From contig NZ_AZFC01000015.1 in NCBI RefSeq assembly GCF_001435095.1, positions 1-64,000 on the forward strand: a stretch of DNA of 64,000 nt. Reading direction: 5' to 3'. The notes beneath the pieces were generated by a model. The model searched no databases. It saw only the letters and a list, made by a program, of their open reading frames with translations, and had not been told where the DNA came from. Positions 44,355-54,229 of the stretch are shown here, one piece after another (within the stretch, counting starts at the first letter, position 1; each line of letters starts with the position of its first letter). This DNA is from Levilactobacillus spicheri DSM 15429 (GTDB taxonomy: Bacteria > Bacillota > Bacilli > Lactobacillales > Lactobacillaceae). A program made the position numbers and the translations under genes.

Positions 44355-45499
44355 TGTATTTGCAAGAATTGCAGCTTCGCGATTTTCGAAACTATTCGGC
44401 GGCCGACCTTAAGTTAGGGCGGGGGATTAACGTCCTCCTCGGCGAGAACGCCCAGGGCAAGACGAACCTCCTGGAGGCCATCTACGCGTTGGCGTTGACC
44501 CGCAGCCACCGGACGGCGAACGATCACGACTTGATCAACTGGCAGGCCAAAACGGCGCAACTGCGCGGTCGGGTGGTCAAGGCCAGCGGGACGACCCCGT
44601 TGGAGCTGACTTTTTCACGACAAGGTAAACGTGCAAAAATCAATCACCTTGAGCAGGCCCGATTATCCCAGTACGTGGGTCAGCTCAACGTGATTTTATT
44701 TGCGCCGGAAGACCTGGCCATCGTCAAGGGTGCCCCCACCGTGCGGCGCCGCTTCATGGACATGGAGTTCGGCCAGATGAACCCGCGCTACCTGTACAAC
44801 CTGAGTCAGTACCGGACACTGCTGAAGCAGCGCAACCGGTACCTTAAGGACCTGCAGCACCACAAGCAACACGACCTGCTGTTCTTAGGCGTGTTGTCCG
44901 ATCAGCTGGCGGCCTACGGGGCGGAGATCATCTACCAGCGCCTGACGATGCTCAAGAAGTTGGAGCACTGGGCCCAGGCGATTCACGCCGAGATCTCCCA
45001 GCACCGCGAGACCCTGGCGTTTCACTACGCCACCCAGGTCGCGGCCGACCAGCTGAGCGACCCCAAGACCATCTGTGCGGCGCTCACGGCCCTGTATAAA
45101 AAGCAGCGCGACAAGGAGCTGTATCAGGGCACCACGCTGATTGGTCCGCACCGCGACGACCTGCATTTTCAGGTCAACGACAAGAACGTGCAGACGTTCG
45201 GGTCGCAGGGGCAGCAACGGACCACGGCCTTAAGCGTCAAGCTGGCCGAGATCGACCTGATGAAAGAAGAGACCGGGGAGTACCCGGTCCTGTTACTGGA
45301 TGACGTCCTGTCCGAACTGGACGATGCGCGGCAGACCCACTTACTGACCGCGATTCAGGATAAAGTCCAAACGTTTATTACCACCACCAGCCTGAGCGGG
45401 ATCACCCGCCAGCTGATCAAGGACCCGACGATTTTTCACGTGAATGGCGGGACCGTGGTGGCCGACGATGCGTCGGCTGACTCCGCGTCAACCGAGTAG
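44354..45499 (+). CDS. recF: DNA replication/repair protein RecF
   Basis: A 381-residue ABC-type ATPase. [18 protein letters not shown] opens it; Walker A is [13 protein letters not shown], signature near FGSQGQQRT, Walker [14 protein letters not shown]. RecF loads RecA at gaps with RecO/RecR. It overlaps yaaA by one base, showing translational coupling. The last about 12 residues are an extra Ala/Ser/Asp tail. Confidence 0.98.
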   Translation: MYLQELQLRDFRNYSAADLKLGRGINVLLGENAQGKTNLLEAIYALALTRSHRTANDHDLINWQAKTAQLRGRVVKASGTTPLELTFSRQGKRAKINHLEQARLSQYVGQLNVILFAPEDLAIVKGAPTVRRRFMDMEFGQMNPRYLYNLSQYRTLLKQRNRYLKDLQHHKQHDLLFLGVLSDQLAAYGAEIIYQRLTMLKKLEHWAQAIHAEISQHRETLAFHYATQVAADQLSDPKTICAALTALYKKQRDKELYQGTTLIGPHRDDLHFQVNDKNVQTFGSQGQQRTTALSVKLAEIDLMKEETGEYPVLLLDDVLSELDDARQTHLLTAIQDKVQTFITTTSLSGITRQLIKDPTIFHVNGGTVVADDASADSASTE

Positions 45500-45519
45500 T
45501 CTGTAAGGAGGATTAGACA

Positions 45520-47466
45520 GTGGCTGAAAACGAAAAAGAAACCAAAGAAGAAGAAGCCCGTGAATACGACGCCAGCCAAATCCAGGTCCTAGAAGGCCTG
45601 GAAGCGGTTCGGAAACGTCCCGGGATGTACATCGGGACCACGAGTTCACAAGGCCTGCATCACCTGGTCTGGGAAATCGTGGACAACGGGATCGATGAAG
45701 CCTTAGCCGGGTTCGCCGACGAGATCCACGTGACGGTGGAGAAGGATAACAGCATCACCGTGACCGATAACGGGCGGGGAATCCCAGTCGATACGCAAAA
45801 GAAGACCGGGAAGCCCGCTTTGGAAACGGTCTTCACCATCCTGCACGCCGGTGGGAAATTCGGCGGTGGCGGGTACAAGGTCTCCGGGGGACTCCACGGG
45901 GTCGGGGCTTCCGTCGTGAACGCCCTGTCCGTCGAGCTGGACGTTGAAGTCACGCGGGAAGGCAAACGCTACGCGATGGACTTCACCCGCGGCCACGTTA
46001 AGACACCGATGCACGTCGTGGCCACCGGCCTGCCCGAAGAAGACCACGGCACCAAGGTCCACTTCCTGCCGGATCCCGACATCTTCCGGGAGACCACCAC
46101 GTACGACATCAAGACCCTGACGACGCGAATCCGTGAGCTGGCCTTCTTGAACAAGGGTCTGCGCATCACGATTCGCGATGACCGGCCCGAGGAGCCGACC
46201 GAAGAGGACTTCCACTACGAAGGTGGGATTCGCCACTACGTCGACTACCTGAACGAGAACAAGACCACCCTGTTCGAGCCACCGATCTACGTCGAGGGGA
46301 TGGAAAATGGCATCACCGTGGAAGTCGCCCTGCAATATACCGACGACTACCACAACAATCTGTTGACCTTCACCAACAACATCCACACCTACGAAGGTGG
46401 GACCCACGAAGAAGGGTTCAAACGGGCGTTGACCCGGGTCGTGAACGACTACGCCCGGCAAAACAAGCTGATGAAGGATAACGAGCCGAACCTGACCGGG
46501 GATGACGTCCGGGAAGGCCTGACCGCCGTGGTCTCCGTCAAGCACCCGGACCCACAATTCGAAGGGCAAACCAAGACCAAGTTGGGGAACTCCGACGCGC
46601 GGACGGCCGTGGACCACACCTTTGCCGACCACTTCATGCGCTTCTTGATGGAGCACCCAGACGTGGCCCGCAAGATCGTGGACAAGGGGAGTCTGGCCTC
46701 GAAGGCCCGGGTCGCCGCTAAGCGGGCCCGGGAAGTTACCCGGAAGAAGAGCGGGCTGGAAATCAGCAACCTGCCCGGGAAGCTGGCGGACAACACCTCC
46801 AAGGACCCGAACATCTCCGAACTGTTCATCGTCGAAGGGGACTCCGCCGGTGGGTCGGCCAAGCAAGGTCGTTCGCGGCTGACGCAGGCCATCCTGCCGA
46901 TTCGGGGGAAGATCCTGAACGTGGAAAAGGCCTCGATGGACCGGATCTTGGCGAACGAAGAAATCCGCTCGCTGTTCACGGCCATGGGGACCGGGTTTGG
47001 GGACGACTTTGACGTCGCTAAAGCCAACTATCACAAATTAATCATTATGACCGATGCCGATGTCGACGGGGCCCACATCCGGACCCTGCTGCTGACGCTG
47101 ATCTACCGCTACATGCGGCCGCTGCTGGATGCCGGCTTCGTCTACATCGCCCAGCCGCCACTGTACCGGATTCGCCAAGGAAAGTACCAACGCTACATCG
47201 ATTCCGAGGACGAACTGAAGGAAGTCTTGGGTCAATTATCCCCATCACCAAAGCCACAGATTCAACGGTACAAGGGGCTTGGGGAAATGGACGCCGAACA
47301 ACTCTGGGACACCACGATGAACCCAGACAACCGGCGGCTCTTGCGGGTTGATGCGGATGACGCCATCAACGCCGACCAAGTCTTTAGCATGCTGATGGGG
47401 GACAAGGTTGCTCCCCGGCGTGAATTTATCGAAGAGAACGCCACCTTCGCCGATCTGGACGTCTAG
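45520..47466 (+). CDS. gyrB: DNA gyrase subunit B
   Basis: A 648-residue ATPase subunit. The GHKL fold shows [16 protein letters not shown] and [25 protein letters not shown] shows [16 protein letters not shown] and [15 protein letters not shown]. The start is GTG at 45520 behind GGAGG. With GyrA it introduces negative supercoils. Confidence 0.98.
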   Translation: MAENEKETKEEEAREYDASQIQVLEGLEAVRKRPGMYIGTTSSQGLHHLVWEIVDNGIDEALAGFADEIHVTVEKDNSITVTDNGRGIPVDTQKKTGKPALETVFTILHAGGKFGGGGYKVSGGLHGVGASVVNALSVELDVEVTREGKRYAMDFTRGHVKTPMHVVATGLPEEDHGTKVHFLPDPDIFRETTTYDIKTLTTRIRELAFLNKGLRITIRDDRPEEPTEEDFHYEGGIRHYVDYLNENKTTLFEPPIYVEGMENGITVEVALQYTDDYHNNLLTFTNNIHTYEGGTHEEGFKRALTRVVNDYARQNKLMKDNEPNLTGDDVREGLTAVVSVKHPDPQFEGQTKTKLGNSDARTAVDHTFADHFMRFLMEHPDVARKIVDKGSLASKARVAAKRAREVTRKKSGLEISNLPGKLADNTSKDPNISELFIVEGDSAGGSAKQGRSRLTQAILPIRGKILNVEKASMDRILANEEIRSLFTAMGTGFGDDFDVAKANYHKLIIMTDADVDGAHIRTLLLTLIYRYMRPLLDAGFVYIAQPPLYRIRQGKYQRYIDSEDELKEVLGQLSPSPKPQIQRYKGLGEMDAEQLWDTTMNPDNRRLLRVDADDAINADQVFSMLMGDKVAPRREFIEENATFADLDV

Positions 47467-47544
47467 GACGGTTCCGGAGACTTGAAAGACCCCGCTGACA
47501 AAAAACGGGGCGTGGCTTGCGGAAGTAGGAACGGAGGGTAAATT

Positions 47545-50094
47545 TTGGCTGATCAAGATTTTGAGAATAAACGGATCACCGACGTTGACCTGTCACAGAC
47601 CATGCGGACGTCCTTCTTGGACTACGCGATGAGCGTGATTGTGCAACGGGCGTTACCAGATGTCCGGGATGGATTGAAGCCAGTCCACCGGCGGATCCTG
47701 TACGATATGCACGAACTGGGGATTACCCCCGATAAGCCATTCCGGAAATCAGCCCGGGTGGTCGGGGACGTCCTCGGAAAGTATCACCCCCACGGTGACA
47801 CGGCGGTCTACGAGTCCATGGTCCGGATGGCCCAGGACTTCTCGTACCGCTACATGTTGGTCGATGGGCACGGGAACTTCGGGTCCGTCGATGGTGACGG
47901 GGCCGCCGCTATGCGGTATACCGAAGCCCGGTTGAGCAAGATTGCGCTGGAAATGCTGCGCGACATCAACAAAGATACGATCGATTATCAAGACAACTAC
48001 GATGGCAGTGAGCGCGAACCCGTCGTGCTCCCGTCACGGTTCCCGAACCTTTTGGTCAACGGGGCCTCCGGGATCGCCGTCGGGATGGCGACCAACATTC
48101 CGCCGCATAACCTGACGGAAGTCATCAGTGCGCTGCACATTCTGATGAAGAACCCCGATGCCACGCTGGCTGACTTAATGGAAGCCTTACCGGGTCCCGA
48201 TTTCCCAACCGGGGGGATCGTGATGGGCAAGGCCGCCATTCGCCGGGCTTACGAGACCGGGAAGGGGACCATTACCCTGCGGGCCAAGGTTGATATCGAA
48301 GAAGAAAAGAACGGCAAGCAACGGATCGTGGCCACGGAAATTCCGTACATGGTCAACAAGGCCAAGCTGATCGAACGGATCGCTGAACTGGCCCGGGACA
48401 AGCGCATCGAGGGCATCACCGATGTCAACGATGAGTCCGACCGGACGGGGATGCGGATCGTGGTCGATGTCCGGCGGGACGCCAGCGCCGAGGTCATCTT
48501 GAACAACCTGTACAAGATGACCTTGATGCAGACCTCGTTCGGGATCAACATGCTGGCCATCGTGGACGGCGCGCCGAAAGTGCTGGGCTTAAAGGCCATT
48601 TTGCAGTACTACCTGGACTTCCAGCTGGAAGTCATTCGGCGGCGGACCGCCTTTGACCTGAAGAAGGCCCAGGCGCGGGCCCACATCCTCGAGGGGTTGC
48701 GGATCGCGCTGGACCACATCGACGAGATCATCACCATCATTCGGCAGTCGCAGACCGCTGATCTGGCGAAGAACGAGTTGATGACGCGCTTCAGCCTGTC
48801 CGACAAGCAATCGCAAGCCATCTTGGACATGCGGTTGGTTCGGTTGACCGGTCTGGAACGGGAAAAGGTCGAGAAGGAATACAAGGACCTGCAAGCGGCC
48901 ATCAAGGACTACCAGGAGATCCTGGCCTCGAAGGAACGCCAACAGGGCATTATCTACGAAGAACTCTTGGAGATTCAAAACAAGTTTGGCGACAAGCGCC
49001 GGACCGAATTGATGGTCGGCGAAGTTCTGAGCTTGGAAGACGAAGACCTGATCGCCGAAGAGGACGTGGTCGTGTCGCTGACCCACAACGGGTACATCAA
49101 GCGGCTGCCAACCACCGAATTTAAGGCCCAAAACCGGGGTGGCAAGGGCATCCAGGGCATGGGCGTGCACGAGGACGACTTTATCGAACACCTAGTTGCT
49201 ACCTCCACGCACGACATGCTGCTGTTCTTCACCAACACCGGGAAGGTCTACCGGATGAAGGGCTACGAGATCCCAGAATACGGGCGCTCGGCCAAGGGGA
49301 TTCCGGTCATCAACCTGCTGGGCATCAACACCGACGAACACGTCCAGGCGGTCATCAACGTGGCCAACCCGGGCGAGAACACCGAAGACGACCTGTTCTT
49401 CACCACGGTACAGGGGACGGTCAAGCGGACCCCCGTCGACGAATTCGCCAACATCCGCAGCAACGGGCTCAAGGCCCTGAACCTGAAGGATGGCGATGAG
49501 CTGATGAACGTGGCAATCATCAAGGAAGACGCCAACGTGATCATCGGGACGCACCTGGGCTATGCCGTGAGCTTCGCGGCGGCCGACGTGCGGTCGATGG
49601 GTCGTTCGGCAACCGGGGTCCGCGGGATTCGCCTGCGCGACCACGATTACGTCATCGGCGCCAGTGTCTTGAAGCCGGACAGCAAGGTGTTTGTCATTTC
49701 CGAAAAGGGTTATGGGAAGCAAACGCCGGCCAGCGAGTACCCAATCAAGGGGCGTGGTGGTAAGGGGATCAAGACCGTGAACGTGTCCGAGAAGAACGGA
49801 CCGCTGGCGGGCTTGACCACCGTTTCGGGCGATGAAGACATCATGCTGATCACCAACAAGGGGGTCATGATTCGCTTTAGCATCGCCGACGTCTCCGAGA
49901 CCGGGCGGGCCACGTTAGGGGTTCACTTGATCCGGCTGAACGACGACGCCAAGGTGGCCACCATGGCCAAGGTCGCCAAGGAAGACGACGCACCGAGTGC
50001 TGACGAGTCAGCCGATGCCGCCACGGACGCACCAGCGGCCGCGGACGACACCGCAGCGACGCCAGATAACGACGACACACCGCACGAAGTTTAA
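47545..50094 (+). CDS. gyrA: DNA gyrase subunit A
   Basis: An 849-residue subunit. The catalytic tyrosine region is [15 protein letters not shown]; the quinolone pocket reads [11 protein letters not shown], so Thr and Glu occupy the positions of E. coli Ser83 and Asp87. The C-terminal beta-pinwheel has the GyrA box as QNRGGKG. The tail is Ala/Asp-rich and acidic ([17 protein letters not shown]). The start codon is TTG at 47545 behind GGAGGG. It follows gyrB after 78 bases. Confidence 0.98.
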   Translation: MADQDFENKRITDVDLSQTMRTSFLDYAMSVIVQRALPDVRDGLKPVHRRILYDMHELGITPDKPFRKSARVVGDVLGKYHPHGDTAVYESMVRMAQDFSYRYMLVDGHGNFGSVDGDGAAAMRYTEARLSKIALEMLRDINKDTIDYQDNYDGSEREPVVLPSRFPNLLVNGASGIAVGMATNIPPHNLTEVISALHILMKNPDATLADLMEALPGPDFPTGGIVMGKAAIRRAYETGKGTITLRAKVDIEEEKNGKQRIVATEIPYMVNKAKLIERIAELARDKRIEGITDVNDESDRTGMRIVVDVRRDASAEVILNNLYKMTLMQTSFGINMLAIVDGAPKVLGLKAILQYYLDFQLEVIRRRTAFDLKKAQARAHILEGLRIALDHIDEIITIIRQSQTADLAKNELMTRFSLSDKQSQAILDMRLVRLTGLEREKVEKEYKDLQAAIKDYQEILASKERQQGIIYEELLEIQNKFGDKRRTELMVGEVLSLEDEDLIAEEDVVVSLTHNGYIKRLPTTEFKAQNRGGKGIQGMGVHEDDFIEHLVATSTHDMLLFFTNTGKVYRMKGYEIPEYGRSAKGIPVINLLGINTDEHVQAVINVANPGENTEDDLFFTTVQGTVKRTPVDEFANIRSNGLKALNLKDGDELMNVAIIKEDANVIIGTHLGYAVSFAAADVRSMGRSATGVRGIRLRDHDYVIGASVLKPDSKVFVISEKGYGKQTPASEYPIKGRGGKGIKTVNVSEKNGPLAGLTTVSGDEDIMLITNKGVMIRFSIADVSETGRATLGVHLIRLNDDAKVATMAKVAKEDDAPSADESADAATDAPAAADDTAATPDNDDTPHEV

Positions 50095-50107
50095 CCGATT
50101 GAATACG

Positions 50108-50145
50108 AAGCGCCCTAATCCGGAATGGATGGGGCGCTTTTTTTG
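50108..50145 (+). terminator. Intrinsic terminator
   Basis: AAGCGCCC pairs with GGGGCGCTT, then Ts, after gyrA. Confidence 0.85.
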
Positions 50146-50160
50146 AGATTGATGAGGACC

Positions 50161-50320
50161 GCCGCTTCACGCCGGCGAGCAAGCCGGCCGAGGTGGGCAC
50201 GATTCTGAAGCCCTGTGAAAATCACACAGGTCTCCAGAACTCGGCCTTGATGTAGGCTGGGACAAAACCCCAGCCTACATCAATTTCACCACGGCCGGCA
50301 AGTCGCCTCTGTGCCGCTCA
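50161..50320 (+). repeat. Element A, full copy
   Basis: Complete copy with outer CCGGCCGAGGTG/CACCACGGCCGG and inner GATGTAGGCTGGG/CCCAGCCTACATC. A degraded piece of the A' end may also be present near 50490-50535 (GTGCCCACGGTCATC ... GAGCGGAAGC). Confidence 0.92.
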
Positions 50321-50672
50321 CCTAGATGATGACCGTCACAAACGAAGCAGGACGCCAATAGCAACTATCGGGCATTTTCAAAAACAACTATTCACGGTCA
50401 TACATCGTGCCAGTTGATCAGAGGACGGTGGTAGTTAAGCCAAGGTAACGGGATGACCACCAACGTCAAGATTGCTGGAGTGTCAGATGGGCCAAGAGCG
50501 TGCCCACGGTCATCATGGCCCAGCTGAGCGGAAGCAAGCGACCGACCGTTACCACCGATCTTACTGGTCCCCGAGGAAGCCCCCCACCCTTTTTCAACTT
50601 TTTCGACAGTTTCTGCGGCGGTTTACGGAACTATCCTTGTAACAGCAGGCACCCCAGTCGGTCGGCCCCGAT
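50321..50672. other. Gap without genes before the rpsF promoter
   Basis: No supported open frame. Apart from the possible element A remnant, I see nothing specific. Confidence 0.5.
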
Positions 50673-50791
50673 TTGCCTCGATTCTATTTTTATGCTATAC
50701 TACTAGCTTGTGAGTATCTGGCTAACGCTAGCAACTCTCCTTGCTCCCGTAATTGGCGGGGGCCTGAAGTCCATAAGGAGGTGTACGATTC
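50673..50791 (+). promoter_or_regulatory. rpsF operon promoter and leader
   Basis: TTGCCT (50673-50678), a 17-base spacer and TATACT (50696-50701) make a strong promoter. The leader of about 85 bases includes a hairpin-prone part (CTCCCGTAATTGGCGGGGG) where the S6:S18 autoregulatory element is found in other Firmicutes. AGGAGGTG precedes the start. Confidence 0.75.
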
Positions 50792-51088
50792 ATGGAAACT
50801 ACGAAATACGAAATTACCTACATCATTCGTCCAGATCTTGACGACGCTGCTAAGACTGCCTTGGTAGAACGGTTTGACAAGATCGTTACGGATAACGGTG
50901 CAGACATCATCAGTTCAAAAGACTGGTCAAAGCGTCGTTTCGCTTACGAAATTGGTGGTTACAACGAAGGTATCTACCACGTCGTAACGCTGAACGCAAA
51001 CGATGACGAAGCATTGAACGAATTCGACCGTTTAGCCAAGATCAATGGCGAAATCTTACGTCATATGATCGTTAAGCGCGAAGACTAA
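50792..51088 (+). CDS. rpsF: 30S ribosomal protein S6
   Basis: A 98-residue protein: [20 protein letters not shown] at the start, [18 protein letters not shown] and a C-terminal RHMIVKRED. It pairs with S18 on the 16S platform and is co-transcribed with ssb and rpsR. Codons are noticeably less GC-biased, as expected of a highly expressed gene. Confidence 0.98.
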   Translation: METTKYEITYIIRPDLDDAAKTALVERFDKIVTDNGADIISSKDWSKRRFAYEIGGYNEGIYHVVTLNANDDEALNEFDRLAKINGEILRHMIVKRED

Positions 51089-51128
51089 TTCTAACTTTAA
51101 CTTTTAATTTGAGAGGAGTTATTCAGCA

Positions 51129-51710
51129 ATGATCAACCGAGTAGTACTTACTGGCCGACTGACACGGGATGTCGAATTACGATACACCCAAAGCGGTGCT
51201 GCTGTTGCCACTTTTACGTTGGCCGTTGATCGGCGGTTCACCAACCAGCAAGGTGAGCGGGAAGCTGATTTCATCAGTTGTGTGATTTGGCGGAAGTCCG
51301 CGGAGAATTTCGCTAACTTTTTCCACAAGGGTTCTCTGGTCGGCATTGAAGGCCGAGTTCAGACCCGAAACTATGAAAATCAGCAGGGCCAACGGGTCTA
51401 TGTGACCGAAGTGGTCGTCGAAAACTTTTCCTTCTTGGAACCACGTTCACGCAACGCGAACCAAGGGGGCAACAATTACGGCGCTCCTGCGAATAACGCA
51501 CCTCAGAATAATCAGAGTCAAAATGCCAACCCATTCACCAGCGGTGCCAACAATGGTCCCCAACAGGGTAATGGGAATCCGGCCCCGAGCAACAACGCTC
51601 CGGCTGGGAATTCCGGTAACTCGAACGGCAACAACGGTGGCAACACCAACGATCCGTTTGCGAACACCGGCGATTCTATCGACATTTCTGACGATGATTT
51701 ACCGTTCTAA
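51129..51710 (+). CDS. ssb: Single-stranded DNA-binding protein
   Basis: A 193-residue protein. The OB fold (about 1-105) begins [20 protein letters not shown]; then a Gly/Asn/Gln/Pro-rich disordered linker and the interaction tip DDDLPF. It coats single-stranded DNA at forks and recruits partners through the tip. Confidence 0.98.
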   Translation: MINRVVLTGRLTRDVELRYTQSGAAVATFTLAVDRRFTNQQGEREADFISCVIWRKSAENFANFFHKGSLVGIEGRVQTRNYENQQGQRVYVTEVVVENFSFLEPRSRNANQGGNNYGAPANNAPQNNQSQNANPFTSGANNGPQQGNGNPAPSNNAPAGNSGNSNGNNGGNTNDPFANTGDSIDISDDDLPF

Positions 51711-51738
51711 AACTCACTAAACGAGGAGGGAATTATCC

Positions 51739-51975
51739 ATGGCAGGACAACGTCGTGGCGGCCGTCGCCGTCGTAAGGTTGACTTCATCGCAGCCAACCA
51801 CATCGAATACATTGATTACAAAGATACTGACTTATTACGTCGGTTCATCTCCGAACGGGGTAAGATTTTACCACGTCGGGTAACTGGTACGAGTGCCAAG
51901 AACCAACGTAAGTTAACGATTGCTATCAAGCGTTCACGGATCATGGGCTTAATGCCATTCGTCAGCGAAGACTAG
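51739..51975 (+). CDS. rpsR: 30S ribosomal protein S18
   Basis: A 78-residue basic protein: [20 protein letters not shown] and [20 protein letters not shown]. It is the last gene of rpsF-ssb-rpsR, behind GAGGAGGG. Confidence 0.98.
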   Translation: MAGQRRGGRRRRKVDFIAANHIEYIDYKDTDLLRRFISERGKILPRRVTGTSAKNQRKLTIAIKRSRIMGLMPFVSED

Positions 51976-51983
51976 TAATGTGA

Positions 51984-52016
51984 AGAGACCGACCTCTTGG
52001 GGTGGGTCTTTTTTTG
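51984..52016 (+). terminator. Intrinsic terminator
   Basis: AGACC..CC pairs with GG..GGTCT, followed by Ts, ending the rpsF operon. Confidence 0.8.
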
Positions 52017-52080
52017 TGGGCCGACTTGCGTTTTGGCCCCCGCCCGCCTATGCTAAAAGCATCTTAAAGGAGGGCTCCTC

Positions 52081-52773
52081 ATGCAGAAAATCCAGAATCC
52101 CCACCTGTTTCAACGTCGGGAGATTGGCCTCGCCCTGACCTTCATCGGCGGGTTCATCGACGCCTACACCTTCGTCCAACGCGGTGGCGTCTTGGCGGCC
52201 GGGCAGACCGGTAACCTGATCTTCTTGAGCGTGGACATCGCCCAGCGGAACCTGCCCGGGGCGGTGACCAAGGTGGCGACGGTCATGGGCTTCATGCTGG
52301 GCGTGACCCTGGTCCGGGTCCTGCAGTACCACATCCAGCCCCGGTCCCACTATTGGCGCCTGCTGAGCCTGGTGGGCGGCCTACTGGTGTGCCTGCTGGT
52401 CGGCGCCTTGCCCCCGGCGGTGCCGAACCTGGTAGTCGTGCCGCCGTTAGCGCTGGTGATGGCGATGCAGACCACCACCTTCGGGACCATCGTCGGCCAC
52501 GGCTACAACAATGTGTTCTCGACCGGGAACCTGAAAAAGGCGACCAGTGCGCTGGCGGCGTACAGCCTGACCAGTGACCCCGAGCAGCTCCTGACCAGCC
52601 GGGTCTATTTCGAGTTGGTCGGGTGTTTCACCGGCGGCGCGTTGGTCTCGGCGCTCCTCCAGCTGCTGTGGACGACCCGGACCATCTGGGTGGCGGCCGG
52701 CCTACTGGGTGGGGTCAGCCTGTACTACGGCTACCTGCTGTACCGGCGGAGCCAAGCGAAGCATGACGAATGA
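52081..52773 (+). CDS. DUF1275 (YoaK) membrane protein
   Basis: A 230-residue membrane protein with about six helices. The family hallmark is GGFIDAYTFVQRGGVLAAGQTGN then LIFLSVDIAQ; later FSTGNLKKATSAL. It is common in Lactobacillales with no proven function. AAAGGAGG lies upstream of the ATG. It is a single gene between two terminators. Confidence 0.85.
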   Translation: MQKIQNPHLFQRREIGLALTFIGGFIDAYTFVQRGGVLAAGQTGNLIFLSVDIAQRNLPGAVTKVATVMGFMLGVTLVRVLQYHIQPRSHYWRLLSLVGGLLVCLLVGALPPAVPNLVVVPPLALVMAMQTTTFGTIVGHGYNNVFSTGNLKKATSALAAYSLTSDPEQLLTSRVYFELVGCFTGGALVSALLQLLWTTRTIWVAAGLLGGVSLYYGYLLYRRSQAKHDE

Positions 52774-52782
52774 GTAAAAAAG

Positions 52783-52821
52783 CACCCTTGCGGACAACGG
52801 TTGGTTGTTCGCAAGGGTGCA
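52783..52821. terminator. Bidirectional intrinsic terminator
   Basis: GCACCCTTGCG pairs with CGCAAGGGTGC, with an inner AAC/GTT pair, between convergent genes. Confidence 0.85.
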
Positions 52822-52842
52822 TTCGCGTCTTTTTAGGGATCG

Positions 52843-53490
52843 TTAGTCCGCGATGGTGAGGATGTCGTCCAGCGGCCGCCGGGTAGTCCGCAGCTGATTG
52901 AGCTTGCTGTCGGCGGGGTATCCCAGCGCCAGCCCCATGAAGATCACCTGGTCGTCCGGAATGTCAAAGGCCTGGTGAATCTCCTCGGGGTAGCGGACCA
53001 GTTCGTAGGCCGGTACGCCGCCCAGGCCGTGGTTCTGCGCCGCGAGGAGGATGCCGTAGCCAAAGGCCCCCAGGTCATAGGCGGAGTACGCGGAGGAGTC
53101 CTTCGGCATCGTCAGGTAGGCCAGGACGGGCGCGTTGAACAGGTCCCGCTGCACGGCCGCGAACTTCGGGGCGTCGTCGCCGTAGAAGGCCAGCATGTTT
53201 TGCCGCCAAGCGTCGAGGTTGGCCTGGGGAAAGGCCGCCCACTGGTCCTTCTTCAGGGGCATGACCTCGGTCCAACTCTTCTGACCCTGGCGGTTACGCT
53301 CGAGGTGGCTTTGCCGCAGATGCTTGGCGACCTGGCCGGTGGCGAGGTAGGCCTTCCACGGCTGGGTGTTCTCCCACGACGGGGCCGCCTGGGCCTCCTT
53401 GATGATGGTGCGCAGGGTGGTGTGGTTCACGGAGCGGTCGCTAAAGGCCCGGGTCGCGTGACGTTGACTGGTAAGCGGTTGGTCTGACAT
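52843..53490 (-). CDS. Nitroreductase family protein
   Basis: A 215-residue FMN-dependent NAD(P)H reductase. SQRHATRAFSDRSV is the FMN-phosphate loop; APSWENTQPWKAYL, GILLAAQNHGLGGVPAYELV and IFMGLALGYPAD follow the family. It reduces nitroaromatics or quinones; the physiological substrate is unknown. Start at 53490 after AAAGGAAG. It is divergent from a flavodoxin gene, suggesting a common redox theme. Confidence 0.92.
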   Translation of the reverse strand: MSDQPLTSQRHATRAFSDRSVNHTTLRTIIKEAQAAPSWENTQPWKAYLATGQVAKHLRQSHLERNRQGQKSWTEVMPLKKDQWAAFPQANLDAWRQNMLAFYGDDAPKFAAVQRDLFNAPVLAYLTMPKDSSAYSAYDLGAFGYGILLAAQNHGLGGVPAYELVRYPEEIHQAFDIPDDQVIFMGLALGYPADSKLNQLRTTRRPLDDILTIAD

Positions 53491-53679
53491 AGGGATTCTT
53501 CCTTTCCGAATCATTAAGTAGGTATATCATCATTTTAGAGCCTTATGGAATCGGATACAAGGCGGATGTCTCGGGAACCGGAGGACCCAAACCGGAGAAA
53601 TTGGGTAAGCAAATTGGCCCATACCGGTTCCAAAAAAGTGTATTCTAGATGTATTGATGATTGAGGAGGGGTCAGTGAC

Positions 53680-54144
53680 ATGCAACGCGCAGCAGTAGTG
53701 TACTTTTCGCAAACCGGGACGACGGCCCACGCCGCGAATGAGATTCACCGGATAGTCGGGGGACCGCTGATCGAGATCCACCGGCAACCGGCCTACCCCG
53801 AAGACTATGCGCAACTGGTCACGGTGGCCCAACAGGAGCGGGAAGCCCAAGTGTTGCCTACGCTGATGCCGTTGACGGCCAGTCTGGACGACGTGGACAC
53901 CGTCTTCCTCGGGTTCCCCAGCTGGTGGGCCCAGCCGCCGCTGGTGATCGACCAGTTCCTGCGGACGACCGACCTCCGGGGTAAGACCATCGTGCCCTTC
54001 CTGACCAGCGTCAGCAGCACCATCGCCGAAAGCCAGGCGACGCTCCAGCGGCTGGTCCAGCACGCCGGCGCCCGGTTAGCCCCCGGGGTCACGGCGAATA
54101 CGCCGGAGGTCTTACAGGCCTTCATGGCCCAGTATGAGGGCTAA
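53680..54144 (+). CDS. Flavodoxin
   Basis: A 154-residue flavodoxin-fold protein. VVYFSQTGTTAHAANEIHR is the FMN-phosphate-binding loop; VFLGFPSWWAQPPLVIDQFL matches the flavodoxin_4-type family. It may carry electrons or act as a small quinone reductase. GAGGAGG is well spaced before the ATG. Confidence 0.9.
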   Translation: MQRAAVVYFSQTGTTAHAANEIHRIVGGPLIEIHRQPAYPEDYAQLVTVAQQEREAQVLPTLMPLTASLDDVDTVFLGFPSWWAQPPLVIDQFLRTTDLRGKTIVPFLTSVSSTIAESQATLQRLVQHAGARLAPGVTANTPEVLQAFMAQYEG

Positions 54145-54187
54145 AACGGCCAAGCAACGCCTACTTTAGAACTGAATGAGCTCACGA

Positions 54188-54220
54188 AAAACGTCTAGGA
54201 CGAGGGTCCTAGACGCTTTT
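54188..54220. terminator. Bidirectional intrinsic terminator
   Basis: CGTCTAGGAC pairs with GTCCTAGACG, with A and T tails, between convergent genes. Confidence 0.85.
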
Positions 54221-54229
54221 GGTCCCGCC

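Noticed and set aside
45427-45450. Further parS site near TTTTTCACGTGAATGG in recF
   Set aside because: The right half diverges (GTGAATGG), so it is not a parS site.
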